Origin: Rhodospirillaceae bacterium
Lineage (GTDB): Bacteria > Pseudomonadota > Alphaproteobacteria > UBA9219
DNA: 14,476 nt
Assembly (NCBI GenBank): GCA_003486725.1
Contig: DNGD01000142.1
Coordinates: 1 to 14,476 of the forward strand
Reading direction: 5' to 3'
The notes under the pieces are model-generated. The model saw only the letters and a program-made list of their open reading frames with translations, made no database searches and was not told the origin of the DNA. Below are positions 1 to 6,978 of the stretch, piece by piece. Each line of letters starts with the position of its first letter. Positions within the stretch are counted from its first letter, which is position 1. Made by a program: the position numbers and the translations under genes.

Positions 1-84
1 GCGACATGATGAACATCTTATTAGAAGCCATAACGACCTACCAGCTCTTCAAAAAAAATAAACTGGCTTTTACCTATATCCCAG

Positions 85-124
85 CACCGCCGCAGCGTTG
101 ACCTCCCTGCGGCGGTGTTTTTTT
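85..124 (+). terminator. Rho-independent terminator of an unseen upstream gene
   Basis: A perfect 10-bp GC-rich stem (85-94 pairing with 108-117) encloses a 13-nt loop and is followed by seven consecutive T (118-124). The T-tract is on the plus strand, so it ends a plus-strand transcript entering from the left. The upstream gene cannot be identified. Frame 2 is open from the window edge to a TAA at 59-61, which could be its last 19 codons, but the peptide is not recognisable. The terminator also rules out a ruvC start at 115, which would lie inside the hairpin. Confidence 0.88.
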
Positions 125-177
125 GTCCTCTATGTTCTTCTTTTGCCCCCATCGGCGAAAGAGCCTATCCTCCCCCC

Positions 178-684
178 ATGAAAGTGATTCGTTGCATCGT
201 GGGGATAGACCCCGGCCTGCGCCACACCGGCTGGGGCGTCATCCGGCAGCAGGATAACCGTCTGTCCTTTATCGCGGCGGGGCGGATCAATCCCGATCCC
301 GATCTACCGATGGCCGAGCGGCTCAAGATGTTGGCGGCAGAGCTGGGCGCGATCATCGCTGCCCACACCCCCGACGAAGCCGCGATTGAGGAAACCTTTG
401 TGAACAAAAACGCGGCCTCCGCCCTGAAACTCGGACAGGCGCGCGGCGCGGCGATGCTGACCGCCGCTCAGGCGGGGCTGGCCGTGGCGGAATATTCGGC
501 CAACAAGATCAAGCAGACGGTCACAGGCTTTGGCCACGCCGACAAAAACCAGATTCAGGCGATGATTAACATCCTTTTGCCCGGCTCGGGGAAACTCGCC
601 CCCGATGCCGCCGATGCTCTTGCCATCGCCATCTGCCACGCGCATCATGGGAATTGTTATTCCGATTGCCAAAGGAAAGGATAG
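178..684 (+). CDS. ruvC: Crossover junction endodeoxyribonuclease RuvC
   Basis: RuvC is the Holliday-junction resolvase that cuts four-way junctions presented by RuvAB, in the cytoplasm, during recombinational repair. The 168-residue product has the RNase H-like fold signatures in order: VGIDPGLRHTGWG (Asp11), AIEETFVNKN (Glu71), a central LGQARGA segment, and PDAADALAIAICHAH near the end (Asp143 and Asp146). These match the four catalytic acidic residues known in E. coli RuvC. The ATG at 178 puts the catalytic Asp at the usual distance from the N-terminus; an upstream in-frame start at 115 overlaps the terminator. The ribosome-binding site is weak. It heads the run leading to ruvA and ruvB. 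Confidence 0.96.
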   Translation: MKVIRCIVGIDPGLRHTGWGVIRQQDNRLSFIAAGRINPDPDLPMAERLKMLAAELGAIIAAHTPDEAAIEETFVNKNAASALKLGQARGAAMLTAAQAGLAVAEYSANKIKQTVTGFGHADKNQIQAMINILLPGSGKLAPDAADALAIAICHAHHGNCYSDCQRKG

Positions 685-687
685 AAA

Positions 688-897
688 ATGGGAAAATTTG
701 CAGACTGGCTTCTAAATCACGTTGGTTTTTCTCTTGCTCTGGGAACAGCCAAAGATCGTGAGAAACACATTCTCGCTGAGTTTCAAAATGCTGGCGGTGT
801 TTCAACCGTTGGGAATCACGGCAAGCTTTCCGTACCGGATTTAGAAAAAATAAAGAAGCTTATTAAAAAGCACAGCAACACCCCCGCCCCCCAATAA
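688..897 (+). CDS. Small hypothetical protein between ruvC and ruvA
   Basis: This 69-residue ORF starts 3 nt after the ruvC stop and ends 26 nt before ruvA. A good purine-rich site (AAAGGAAAGGA) precedes its ATG, so it is probably translated. I do not recognise the family. The N-terminus has a short amphipathic segment (FADWLLNHVGFSLALG), the middle is Gly/Asn-rich, and the C-terminal third is lysine-rich and likely helical (DLEKIKKLIKKH), ending in a Pro-rich tail. A hand count gives about 47% G+C at 721-780, below neighbouring genes. It interrupts the usual direct ruvC-ruvA junction and may be a late insertion. No function is assigned. Confidence 0.6.
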   Translation: MGKFADWLLNHVGFSLALGTAKDREKHILAEFQNAGGVSTVGNHGKLSVPDLEKIKKLIKKHSNTPAPQ

Positions 898-923
898 TCA
901 AACTTTCCCTTAAAGGCTCCTTA

Positions 924-1550
924 ATGATCGGTAAACTGACAGGACGGATTGATAGCGTCGCGGGATCGCAGATGATCCTTGATGTGCAGGGGGTTGGCTA
1001 TCTCGTCTCCTGCTCGGCGCACACGCTGCGCTTGGCGGGCGAGGTCGGCGACACCGCCGCGCTGTGGATCGAGACGCAAGTGCGCGAAGATGCCATCAAC
1101 CTGTTCGGCTTTGCGGATCAGAATGAGCAAGGCTGGTTTCGCCTGCTGACCTCCGTTCAAGGTGTGGGCGCGAAATCCGCGCTGTCCATCCTTGGCATCC
1201 TGTCGCCCGAACGGCTGGCGGGCGCGATTGCATCCGGCGACAAGGCCGCGCTCACCGCCGCCGATGGCGTGGGGCCCAAGCTCGGCCTGCGCATCGTCAC
1301 GGAACTGAAAGACAAGGTTGCGCATCTGATGATGCCCGCTTCGCTCAGCGGGATTAAGGCTGCCGCCGCGCTGCCCCATAGCGGCGTGAGCGATGATGCG
1401 CTTTCCGCCCTTCTCAATTTGGGCTATCGCCGGATGGAGGCCTTCGCCGCCGTGTCAGCCGCCTATGAAAAACTGGGCGCTGACGCAAAACTCGACGCCC
1501 TGATCCGCACTGCTTTGGCGGAACTTTCCTCCCATCAGGGTGCTGCATGA
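924..1550 (+). CDS. ruvA: Holliday junction branch migration protein RuvA
   Basis: RuvA tetramers bind the four-way junction and load the RuvB motors. The 208-residue protein starts with the classic MIGKLTGRI and has the expected three parts: an OB-fold domain (about 1-63, including a GVGYLVSC strand), two helix-hairpin-helix motifs ([14 protein letters not shown] near 77-90 and [19 protein letters not shown] near 113-131), and a C-terminal RuvB-binding domain (about 155-203). The second HhH reads GVGPKLGLR, where E. coli has GIGKKTAER. The ATG at 924 is 26 nt after the small ORF. The 3' end overlaps ruvB by 4 nt (ATGA), which implies translational coupling. Confidence 0.97.
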   Translation: MIGKLTGRIDSVAGSQMILDVQGVGYLVSCSAHTLRLAGEVGDTAALWIETQVREDAINLFGFADQNEQGWFRLLTSVQGVGAKSALSILGILSPERLAGAIASGDKAALTAADGVGPKLGLRIVTELKDKVAHLMMPASLSGIKAAAALPHSGVSDDALSALLNLGYRRMEAFAAVSAAYEKLGADAKLDALIRTALAELSSHQGAA

Positions 1551-2614
1551 CCGCCTCCCCCACACCCGACCGCTTGATCACACCCACGGCAACGCCGCAT
1601 GAGGGCACCGCGCCCGACGTGGCGCTGCGCCCCGAAAAGCTGGCCGATTTTGTGGGACAAGAAACCCTGCGCGATAATCTGCGCGTGTTTATCGAAGCCG
1701 CCAAAGGCCGCAGCCAAGCGTTGGATCACGTGTTGTTTTTCGGGCCGCCGGGTCTTGGCAAAACCACGCTCGCGCAGATCGTAGCACATGAACTCGGCGT
1801 CGGGTTTCGCGGCACCTCTGGCCCCGTGATAGCCCGCGCGGGCGATCTGGCCGCGCTACTCACCAACCTTCAGCCACATGATGTGCTGTTTATCGACGAG
1901 ATTCACCGCCTGTCACCCGCCGTCGAGGAAATCCTCTATCCGGCGATGGAAGATTTCCAGCTTGATCTGGTGATCGGCGAAGGCCCCGCCGCACGTTCGG
2001 TCAAAATCGATCTGCCGCCCTTTACCCTGATCGGCGCAACAACGCGTAGCGGTTTGATTACCCGCCCCCTTCGCGAGCGTTTTGGCATTCCACTGCGCTT
2101 GCAGTTTTATACAACCGATGAGCTGACCGCCATCATCACCCGCGCCGCGAAAAAGATGAGCCTGTCCATCACCACCGATGGCGCGAACGAGATTGCACGG
2201 CGCTCGCGCGGCACGCCGCGTGTGGCGGGAAGACTTCTTCGCCGCGTGCGCGATTTTGCCACTGTTGCCAAAGCCGCCGCCATTGACGCCACGATTGCCG
2301 ATAAGGCGCTGATGCGCCTTGAGGTTGATCGCCTTGGTTTCGATGCCATGGATCGCCGTTATCTGGCGATGATCGCCGAGCATTATGCGGGTGGCCCCGT
2401 CGGCGTCGAAACGCTCGCCGCCGCTTTGTCCGAACAGCGCGACGTGCTGGAAGAAGTGATCGAGCCTTATTTGATCCAACAAGGGCTTTTGCAGCGCACG
2501 CCGCGTGGTCGCATGCTGACCGAAACGGGCTATAAGCATCTGGGGCTGACAGCGCCCAAGACCATACAGACGGATTTGTTGACCCTAGATGACGAGAATG
2601 AGCGTGACCTCTAA
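1547..2614 (+). CDS. ruvB: Holliday junction DNA helicase RuvB
   Basis: RuvB is the hexameric AAA+ motor that drives branch migration together with RuvA. The 355-residue protein shows Walker A GPPGLGKT (66-73), Walker B FIDEIH (115-120), the sensor-1 segment ATTRSG (164-169), and the arginine-finger segment RPLRERFG (173-180). It ends in a winged-helix domain with the conserved [38 protein letters not shown] signature in its last quarter, only part of which is diagnostic on its own. Length is normal. It overlaps ruvA by 4 nt at its start and ybgC at its end. Confidence 0.98.
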   Translation: MTASPTPDRLITPTATPHEGTAPDVALRPEKLADFVGQETLRDNLRVFIEAAKGRSQALDHVLFFGPPGLGKTTLAQIVAHELGVGFRGTSGPVIARAGDLAALLTNLQPHDVLFIDEIHRLSPAVEEILYPAMEDFQLDLVIGEGPAARSVKIDLPPFTLIGATTRSGLITRPLRERFGIPLRLQFYTTDELTAIITRAAKKMSLSITTDGANEIARRSRGTPRVAGRLLRRVRDFATVAKAAAIDATIADKALMRLEVDRLGFDAMDRRYLAMIAEHYAGGPVGVETLAAALSEQRDVLEEVIEPYLIQQGLLQRTPRGRMLTETGYKHLGLTAPKTIQTDLLTLDDENERDL

Positions 2615-3029
2615 TCCAACCCCTTCCCCCCACACCCTTCCCGTTCGCGTTTATTACGAAGACACCGATGCCGGCGGGGTGGTTTACTATGCCCGCTATC
2701 TGGCCTTTGCCGAACGCGCCCGCACCGAATTTTTGCGTCAACTGACGGGGCGGCAGGACGCCATGTGGACGGACAGCGACCCGTTGTTCGTCGTGAGGCA
2801 TCTTGAGGCGGACTACAAAACCTCTGGCAGGCTCGATGATTTGCTTACCGTAACAACAACGCTCGTTAAAATTGGCGGCGCGAGCCTCGATATGCTTCAG
2901 CTCATCACCCGTGGCGAAGAAACACTGGTTGCCATAAAACTGACACTAGTCACTGTTACGCATGATGGAAAGGTCTTGCGCCTGCCGCCCGAATGGCGTC
3001 AAAAGCTGGAGACCTGCGCGAATACATGA
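2589..3029 (+). CDS. ybgC: YbgC-family acyl-CoA thioesterase of the tol-pal cluster
   Basis: This is a hotdog-fold acyl-CoA thioesterase of the YbgC/4-hydroxybenzoyl-CoA type, usually the first gene of tol-pal operons. The diagnostic stretch [19 protein letters not shown] near residues 20-38 carries the catalytic-type Asp, followed by ERARTEFLR. The 146-residue length fits the family. Two starts are possible: ATG 2589 and ATG 2598 (three residues shorter). Both lie inside the ruvB 3' end and neither has a strong Shine-Dalgarno, so expression is probably coupled to ruvB. A 93-nt gap separates it from tolQ. Confidence 0.93.
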   Translation: MTRMSVTSNPTPSPHTLPVRVYYEDTDAGGVVYYARYLAFAERARTEFLRQLTGRQDAMWTDSDPLFVVRHLEADYKTSGRLDDLLTVTTTLVKIGGASLDMLQLITRGEETLVAIKLTLVTVTHDGKVLRLPPEWRQKLETCANT

Positions 3030-3122
3030 ATCGTTTTTTCGTCCTCCTTCGAAAAGGGGGAAAGGAAATAATTGATCTCATTTTCTTGCTAAATGCCCAA
3101 TGCACTAAGGAGTTTAAACCCT

Positions 3123-3851
3123 ATGGAACCGCAACCAGTTGTTGATGCCGTTAATTTGGCCGGATCAGTTGCCCCTCTCGATATGTCGCTTTTGGGGCTT
3201 TTTGGCCACTCGGATCTTGTTGGCAAGGCCGTCATTCTCGGCCTTCTTTTTATCTCCATTTTCACATGGGCTTTGATCTTCGACAAAATCTCGAAAATCT
3301 CGCGGCTTAAAAATCGCGCCGAGTTCTTCGAGGAACGCTTCTGGTCAGCCGGTTCGCTCGACATGCTTTATGAAAAGATCAAGCGCCCCGCCGATCCCAT
3401 GCAGGCCGTTTTCGTCGCCGGCATGAAGGAATGGCGCAACGCGAATGACAAGGGCCTTTTGGCCACGCCGCAGGGCCGCACCAGCATTCAAAACCGCATC
3501 GACCGCGTGCTGCAAGTCACCATTGGCCGCGAGATGGCGCTGATCGAAACATGGATGACCTTTTTGGCATCGGTTAGTTCGGTCGCGCCGTTTATCGGTC
3601 TGTTCGGCACCGTTTGGGGCATCATGCGCAGCTTCATCGGCATCGCGCAGGCGCAAAACACGTCGCTCTCCGTCGTTGCCCCCGGTATTGCCGAGGCGCT
3701 TTTGGCCACGGCCATCGGCCTTGTCGCCGCCATCCCCGCCACGGCTGCGTACAACAAGTTTTCGACGGAAATTGGCCGCTATGGCGCACGCCTTGAAAAC
3801 TTTTCGAACGACTTTATGGCGACCCTGTCACGCAACATGGAAGAACACTAA
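3123..3851 (+). CDS. tolQ: Tol-Pal system proton channel subunit TolQ
   Basis: TolQ is an inner-membrane MotA/ExbB/TolQ-family protein. With TolR it forms the proton-driven motor that powers Tol-Pal envelope constriction at division. The 242-residue product has three predicted membrane segments (about 33-55, 143-166 and 183-206). It also has the family signature PFIGLFGTVWGIM (156-168) and PGIAEALLATAIGLVAAIPA in the third segment. ATG 3123 is preferred over ATG 3093 because AAGGAG lies 10 nt upstream and the resulting length fits TolQ. It shares one base with tolR (TAATG). Confidence 0.95.
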   Translation: MEPQPVVDAVNLAGSVAPLDMSLLGLFGHSDLVGKAVILGLLFISIFTWALIFDKISKISRLKNRAEFFEERFWSAGSLDMLYEKIKRPADPMQAVFVAGMKEWRNANDKGLLATPQGRTSIQNRIDRVLQVTIGREMALIETWMTFLASVSSVAPFIGLFGTVWGIMRSFIGIAQAQNTSLSVVAPGIAEALLATAIGLVAAIPATAAYNKFSTEIGRYGARLENFSNDFMATLSRNMEEH

Positions 3852-4318
3852 TGGCTGGCGGAACAATGCAATCCGGTGGCGGAGCGCGGCGCGGTCGGCG
3901 CGGCGGCTATCGCCCCATGGCAGACATCAACGTCACGCCGCTTGTCGACGTGATGCTCGTTCTGCTCATCGTCTTTATGGTGACGGCACCGCTGCTGACG
4001 GTGGCCGTTCCCGTTGACCTTCCCAAGGCGCAAGCGCAATCGATCCGTCAGGATAAGGAGCCTTTGGTGATCTCCGTCGACTCGCGCGGCGGCGTTTTCC
4101 TTCAGGAATCGAAATCCGAACTGCCCGATCTGGTCGCCAAATTGAAAGCCATCACAGGTACGAACCCCGATGCCCGCATCTTTGTGCGCGGCGACAAGGG
4201 CGTTCCCTATGGCCGCATCATGGAAGTGATGGGCACCATCAACGCCGCGGGTTACACCAAGGTCGCTTTGGTCGCCGAATTGCCAACGCCGGAGCCCACG
4301 AGAGGGAAGAAGAAATGA
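3851..4318 (+). CDS. tolR: Tol-Pal system protein TolR
   Basis: TolR is an ExbD/TolR-family inner-membrane protein that plugs the TolQ channel and couples proton flow to TolA. The 155-residue protein has a short Arg/Gly-rich cytoplasmic N-terminus and one membrane segment (about 31-51) starting with NVTPLVDVMLVLLIVFMV; Asp33 matches the conserved protonatable Asp. A periplasmic domain includes ISVDSRGGVFLQ and ARIFVRGDKGVPYGRIMEVM. The TGA stop is 5 nt before a heptamer repeat array. tolA, tolB and pal, which normally follow, are absent from the window. Confidence 0.95.
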   Translation: MAGGTMQSGGGARRGRRGGYRPMADINVTPLVDVMLVLLIVFMVTAPLLTVAVPVDLPKAQAQSIRQDKEPLVISVDSRGGVFLQESKSELPDLVAKLKAITGTNPDARIFVRGDKGVPYGRIMEVMGTINAAGYTKVALVAELPTPEPTRGKKK

Positions 4319-4323
4319 AGTAC

Positions 4324-4353
4324 GGGACTCGGGACTTGGGACTCGGGACTCGG
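4324..4353 (+). repeat. Left GGGACTN heptamer array (inverted end of S23/IVS cassette)
   Basis: Four tandem GGGACTN units (seventh base C, T, C, C) plus a trailing GG start 5 nt after the tolR stop codon. The array matches the reverse complement of 4741-4770 at 28 of 30 positions, so the two form a long inverted repeat around the four-helix gene. The four GGG tracts separated by 4-nt loops fit the canonical intramolecular G-quadruplex pattern on the plus strand, which is the tolR sense strand. Confidence 0.92.
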
Positions 4354-4370
4354 AAAAAAGAGGGGTGATA

Positions 4371-4745
4371 ATGGAAATAGAAAGTCATAAGAACCTCGAT
4401 GTGTGGAAAAAAGCAATCCAATTGGTAACACTTGTTTATTCCGTAACAAAGAAGTTGCCGAAAGAAGAAATGTACGGTTTGACAAGTCAGATGCGAAGAG
4501 CAGCCGTTTCAATACCCTCCAATATCGCTGAAGGAAGGTCAAAGAGAACTACGAAAGAATACATAAGATATGCCAACATTGCTTATGGCTCCGCATCAGA
4601 ACTGGAAACACAGCTAATCATTGCAGGCAATCTTGGTTATCTGGAAGAAGGTGATGTTGCTCGTGCGTTAGCAGAACTCACAGATGTTGCCAAAATGCTT
4701 TATAGGTTGGTTTGTGGCTTAGAAAAGAAGCTAGCAACCCCCTAG
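4371..4745 (+). CDS. Four-helix bundle protein, 23S rRNA IVS (S23) family
   Basis: The 124-residue protein has the family hallmarks: an N-terminal LDVWKKAIQLV helix, GLTSQMRRAAVSIPSNIAEG (residues 36-55), a basic stretch SKRTTKEYIRYA, and GSASELETQL (73-82). This is the family annotated as four helix bundle protein/23S rRNA-intervening sequence protein, related to Avd of diversity-generating retroelements; its biochemical role is not established. ATG 4371 is chosen over GTG 4365 because AGAGGGG lies just upstream. The TAG stop (4743-4745) lies in the right heptamer array. No rRNA, reverse transcriptase or variable repeat is nearby. Lower GC than its neighbours suggests transfer. Confidence 0.9.
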   Translation: MEIESHKNLDVWKKAIQLVTLVYSVTKKLPKEEMYGLTSQMRRAAVSIPSNIAEGRSKRTTKEYIRYANIAYGSASELETQLIIAGNLGYLEEGDVARALAELTDVAKMLYRLVCGLEKKLATP

Positions 4746-4770
4746 TCCCGAGTCCCTAGTCCCGAGTCCC
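4741..4770 (-). repeat. Right heptamer array (inverted copy), adjacent to dapA stop
   Basis: Four NAGTCCC units read on the plus strand (first base T, G, T, G). On the minus strand this is four GGGACTN units, preceded by only 4 nt after the dapA TAA. It pairs with 4324-4353 at 28 of 30 positions. The first unit contains the stop codon of the four-helix gene. The minus strand has at least five GGG tracts with 4-nt spacers, again fitting a G-quadruplex pattern in the dapA sense direction. Confidence 0.92.
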
Positions 4771-4774
4771 TACC

Positions 4775-5686
4775 TTATGCTGCCTCAACCATATCGAGGA
4801 TGGAATTGACCATCGCATCTTTGATGAGCTTCTCGCTGGCCTTGGTGACGGGCACCATAGGCAGGCGCAGCTCGTTCTTGCCTTTGCCGATCAGCGAGGC
4901 GGCATATTTCACCGGCGACGGTGAGGTCTCGATAAACATCACCTCAATCAGCGGCATCAGCCGGTCGTTCATCTTCTGCGCGGTGGCGACATCGCCCGCC
5001 TTCCACGCCGCGTGCATCTTCGCGCACAAAGACGGCGCGATATTCGACACGACCGAGATGCAGCCATGCCCGCCCTGCGCCAGAAACGGCAGCGCGGTAT
5101 CATCATTGCCGGAGAGCTGGATAAACTCCGCGCCGCACAGCTGACGCGTTTTGAACGGACGTCCCAAATCGCCCGTCGCGTCCTTGACGCCGACGATGCG
5201 CGGCAGCGCGGCCAGACGCGCCATGGTGTCGGGGGTCATATTCACGATGCTGCGCCCCGGAATGTTATAGATGAAAATCGGCAGGCCGCTATTGTCGTGG
5301 ATCGCCTTAAAATGCTGGTACAGGCCCTCTTGCGAGGGCTTGTTGTAATAGGGCACGACCTGCAGCGCGCCATCCGCGCCCGCTTTTTCCGCCATTTGCG
5401 TGAGATGCACGGCATGCGCGGTGCTGTTCGATCCGCAACCCGCCATGACGGAAGCCTTGCCTTTCGCGGTTTCAACGCACGCGCGGATCAGCTTGTCCAT
5501 TTCAACTTCGGAAAGCGTCGGCGCCTCGCCCGTGGTGCCACAAGGGACAAACCCGTTGGTGCCCTCATTGATCTGCCACGCCACGAAATCTTGGTACGCC
5601 TTATAATCGACCTCGCCGTTTTTAAACGGTGTGATGAGGGCCGTGAGTGAGCCCGTGAAATTCGGTTGTGTGGTCGATGTCGTCAT
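4775..5686 (-). CDS. dapA: 4-hydroxy-tetrahydrodipicolinate synthase DapA
   Basis: DapA condenses pyruvate with aspartate semialdehyde, the first committed step toward diaminopimelate and lysine, and so supplies peptidoglycan precursors. The 303-residue TIM-barrel protein carries GTTGE (50-54), PYYNKP with Tyr114, YNIPGR with Tyr140 and Arg145, and VGVKDATGD with Schiff-base Lys168, all matching known DapA active-site residues. ATG 5686 is chosen over an upstream start at 5707 because a strong AGGGAGGA lies 7 nt before it and the N-terminus then has normal length. It lies downstream of recF on the same strand, and its stop is 4 nt from the right heptamer array. Confidence 0.97.
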   Translation of the reverse strand: MTTSTTQPNFTGSLTALITPFKNGEVDYKAYQDFVAWQINEGTNGFVPCGTTGEAPTLSEVEMDKLIRACVETAKGKASVMAGCGSNSTAHAVHLTQMAEKAGADGALQVVPYYNKPSQEGLYQHFKAIHDNSGLPIFIYNIPGRSIVNMTPDTMARLAALPRIVGVKDATGDLGRPFKTRQLCGAEFIQLSGNDDTALPFLAQGGHGCISVVSNIAPSLCAKMHAAWKAGDVATAQKMNDRLMPLIEVMFIETSPSPVKYAASLIGKGKNELRLPMVPVTKASEKLIKDAMVNSILDMVEAA

Positions 5687-5708
5687 GAGGGCGTCCTCCC
5701 TGTTCAAT

Positions 5709-5727
5709 CCTCATCCCGTTGATGAGG
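5709..5727 (-). other. Short hairpin in the recF-dapA gap, upstream of the dapA RBS
   Basis: CCTCATC (5709-5715) and GATGAGG (5721-5727) form a perfect 7-bp stem with a 5-nt loop, about 10 nt 5' of the dapA Shine-Dalgarno. It has no T-tract in the dapA direction, so it is not a clear terminator of recF. On the plus strand it is followed by a short T run, but no plus-strand gene ends there. A role in processing or in dapA translation is possible but unproven. Confidence 0.3.
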
Positions 5728-5780
5728 CCTTTTTCAAGAGAGATAGAATGCCTTGCGCAGCCCTTTTTTTCAAGCCTGTT

Positions 5781-6962
5781 TCAACCCGAAACTTTGCCCT
5801 TTTCCACGACGTAGCTTTGCGCGTGGGGCAACAATGGTTTGAAGAACGAGGTATCGGTTCCCGTAAACCACGCCTGAACGCGCAAGGACAGGATTTCCTC
5901 AAACAGCGCGGCGCGGCGCAAACTGTCCAGATGCGCCGTGATATCATCCAACAAAAAGAGCGGCGGCATCCCGCGCGTCTGCGCCAAGGTGCGCACATAG
6001 GCGAGCATGATGGCGACAAGCAGCGCCTTTTGCTCGCCGGTCGAACAAAGTTCCGCCGGACAGTGATGCGTACGGTGAATAACGGCCAGATCGCTGCGAT
6101 GGACGCCAATCGCGCAGGTACCGCTTTGCGCATCGTCACCACGTGTGCGAGCCAGTGCCGCGCGCAACTTATCTTCCACCAGCAAGGCGGGTTGGGTGGA
6201 CAGTCCCTCCTCCGTGATGCCGGTGAGAGTCAAATCCGCCTGCGGAAACGCGCTTTGCGTGTCGGCAATGCCCGTTTGCAACTGGCGCAGCAAATGAAGG
6301 CGCGCGGCGGCAATCGCCACGCCCGTTTGCGCCATATCGTCTTCGAGCGCCGAAAGCCACGCCGCATCCGCGACGCCATCGCGCAATAACCGCAACCGCT
6401 CGCGGAGCGCTTTTTCATAACGATGCACGCGCCCTGCATGCGCGGGATCGAAACTATACGCCATGCGATCCAGTAGTTTACGCCGCGCCGAGGGGCCATC
6501 GGCCAGCACGCGATCCATATCCGGCGTGATCCACGCCATCGCGACATGCTCGGCCAAGGTCTGCTGGCTTTTGACGGCGCGACCATCAATATGCACAACG
6601 CGCCGCTCGCCATAGGGCATTTCGGGATCGCGCCCCGTGCCGATCTTGATATCGCCGCGCGGCGTATCAAGCGTCGCCGAAATCGCCCACGGCAGGCTTT
6701 GATGGTGATTTTGCCATTCGGTCGGTGCGGCGCGGCACATGCCGCGTCCGGGCACCAGCAACGAAACGGCCTCAAGGATATTCGTCTTGCCGCTGCCATT
6801 CATGCCCGTCAGCACGACAGGCTCCGGCGCCAACGCCAGCCACAAATCATCATAATTACGGAAATTGGCAAGCGACAGCGTGGTGATGGAGAACGTTGAT
6901 TCAGGTTTGGGGATCAGCGATTCAGAACGCGGGATTCTGGATTCAGAGAGCGCGTTTGTCAT
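5781..6962 (-). CDS. recF: DNA replication and repair protein RecF, repeat-extended N-terminus
   Basis: RecF is an SMC-like ATPase that, with RecO and RecR, helps load RecA at single-strand gaps. Walker A is GMNGSGKT (53-60). Near the C-terminus are the signature-type STGEQKALLVA and Walker B PLFLLDDITAHLD, followed by FTGTD. With ATG 6962, preceded by GGAGGG at 8 nt, the product is 393 residues. That start adds about 25 residues before the usual RecF beginning (here ITTLSLANFRNYDDL). The extension includes two heptapeptides, SESRIPR and SESLIPK, encoded by a 21-bp DNA repeat. No other in-frame ATG, GTG or TTG falls between it and the conserved domain. It follows dnaN, as in many genomes, but is followed by dapA, not gyrB. 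Confidence 0.94.
   Translation of the reverse strand: MTNALSESRIPRSESLIPKPESTFSITTLSLANFRNYDDLWLALAPEPVVLTGMNGSGKTNILEAVSLLVPGRGMCRAAPTEWQNHHQSLPWAISATLDTPRGDIKIGTGRDPEMPYGERRVVHIDGRAVKSQQTLAEHVAMAWITPDMDRVLADGPSARRKLLDRMAYSFDPAHAGRVHRYEKALRERLRLLRDGVADAAWLSALEDDMAQTGVAIAAARLHLLRQLQTGIADTQSAFPQADLTLTGITEEGLSTQPALLVEDKLRAALARTRGDDAQSGTCAIGVHRSDLAVIHRTHHCPAELCSTGEQKALLVAIMLAYVRTLAQTRGMPPLFLLDDITAHLDSLRRAALFEEILSLRVQAWFTGTDTSFFKPLLPHAQSYVVEKGKVSG
6898..6946 (+). repeat. 21-bp tandem repeat encoding the RecF N-terminal extension
   Basis: GATTCAG occurs at 6898, 6919 and 6940, exactly 21 nt apart, with partly conserved sequence between (ATCAG, GGGATTC, GGATTC). On the minus strand each 21-bp period encodes a heptapeptide of the form SES-R/L-IP-R/K in frame with recF. 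GGGATTC units here differ by one base from the GGGACTC units found elsewhere in the window, so the array may be a diverged relative of that family; the relationship is inferred. Confidence 0.7.
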
Positions 6963-6978
6963 GTTCCATTCCCTCCCT

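Larger units (their letters stand above)
4324..4770 (+). mobile_element. Candidate IVS-type cassette: four-helix gene inside inverted heptamer arrays
   Basis: The unit consists of a 30-bp left array, the S23/IVS-family ORF and a 30-bp right array in inverted orientation (28/30 matching). It fills the whole space between the convergent tolR and dapA stops, with only 5 nt and 4 nt left over. By hand count 4381-4740 is about 42% G+C, against about 60% in the tolR line 3961-4020. Known IVSs in 23S rRNA genes (for example in Leptospira and Coxiella) likewise can carry an S23-type ORF and end in complementary repeats. Mobility here is inferred: no transposase and no target-site duplication is evident. 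Confidence 0.5.

Noticed and set aside
115..177. Extended RuvC N-terminus from ATG 115
   Set aside because: It would start inside the T-tract side of the upstream terminator and add 21 residues not seen in RuvC; ATG 178 gives the normal N-terminus.
3030..3122. Terminator between ybgC and tolQ
   Set aside because: The CCTCCTT/AAAGGGGG pairing is short and imperfect and lacks a following T-tract.
4324..4770. CRISPR array or diversity-generating retroelement
   Set aside because: The repeats are 7-bp tandem units without spacers. The four-helix protein is related to Avd, but there is no reverse transcriptase, template repeat or variable repeat in the window.
5012..6389. Long plus-strand ORFs (5012-5650 and 5631-6389) opposite dapA and recF
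   Set aside because: Arg/His/Gln-rich translations without motifs lie opposite well-supported genes; they are frame shadows.
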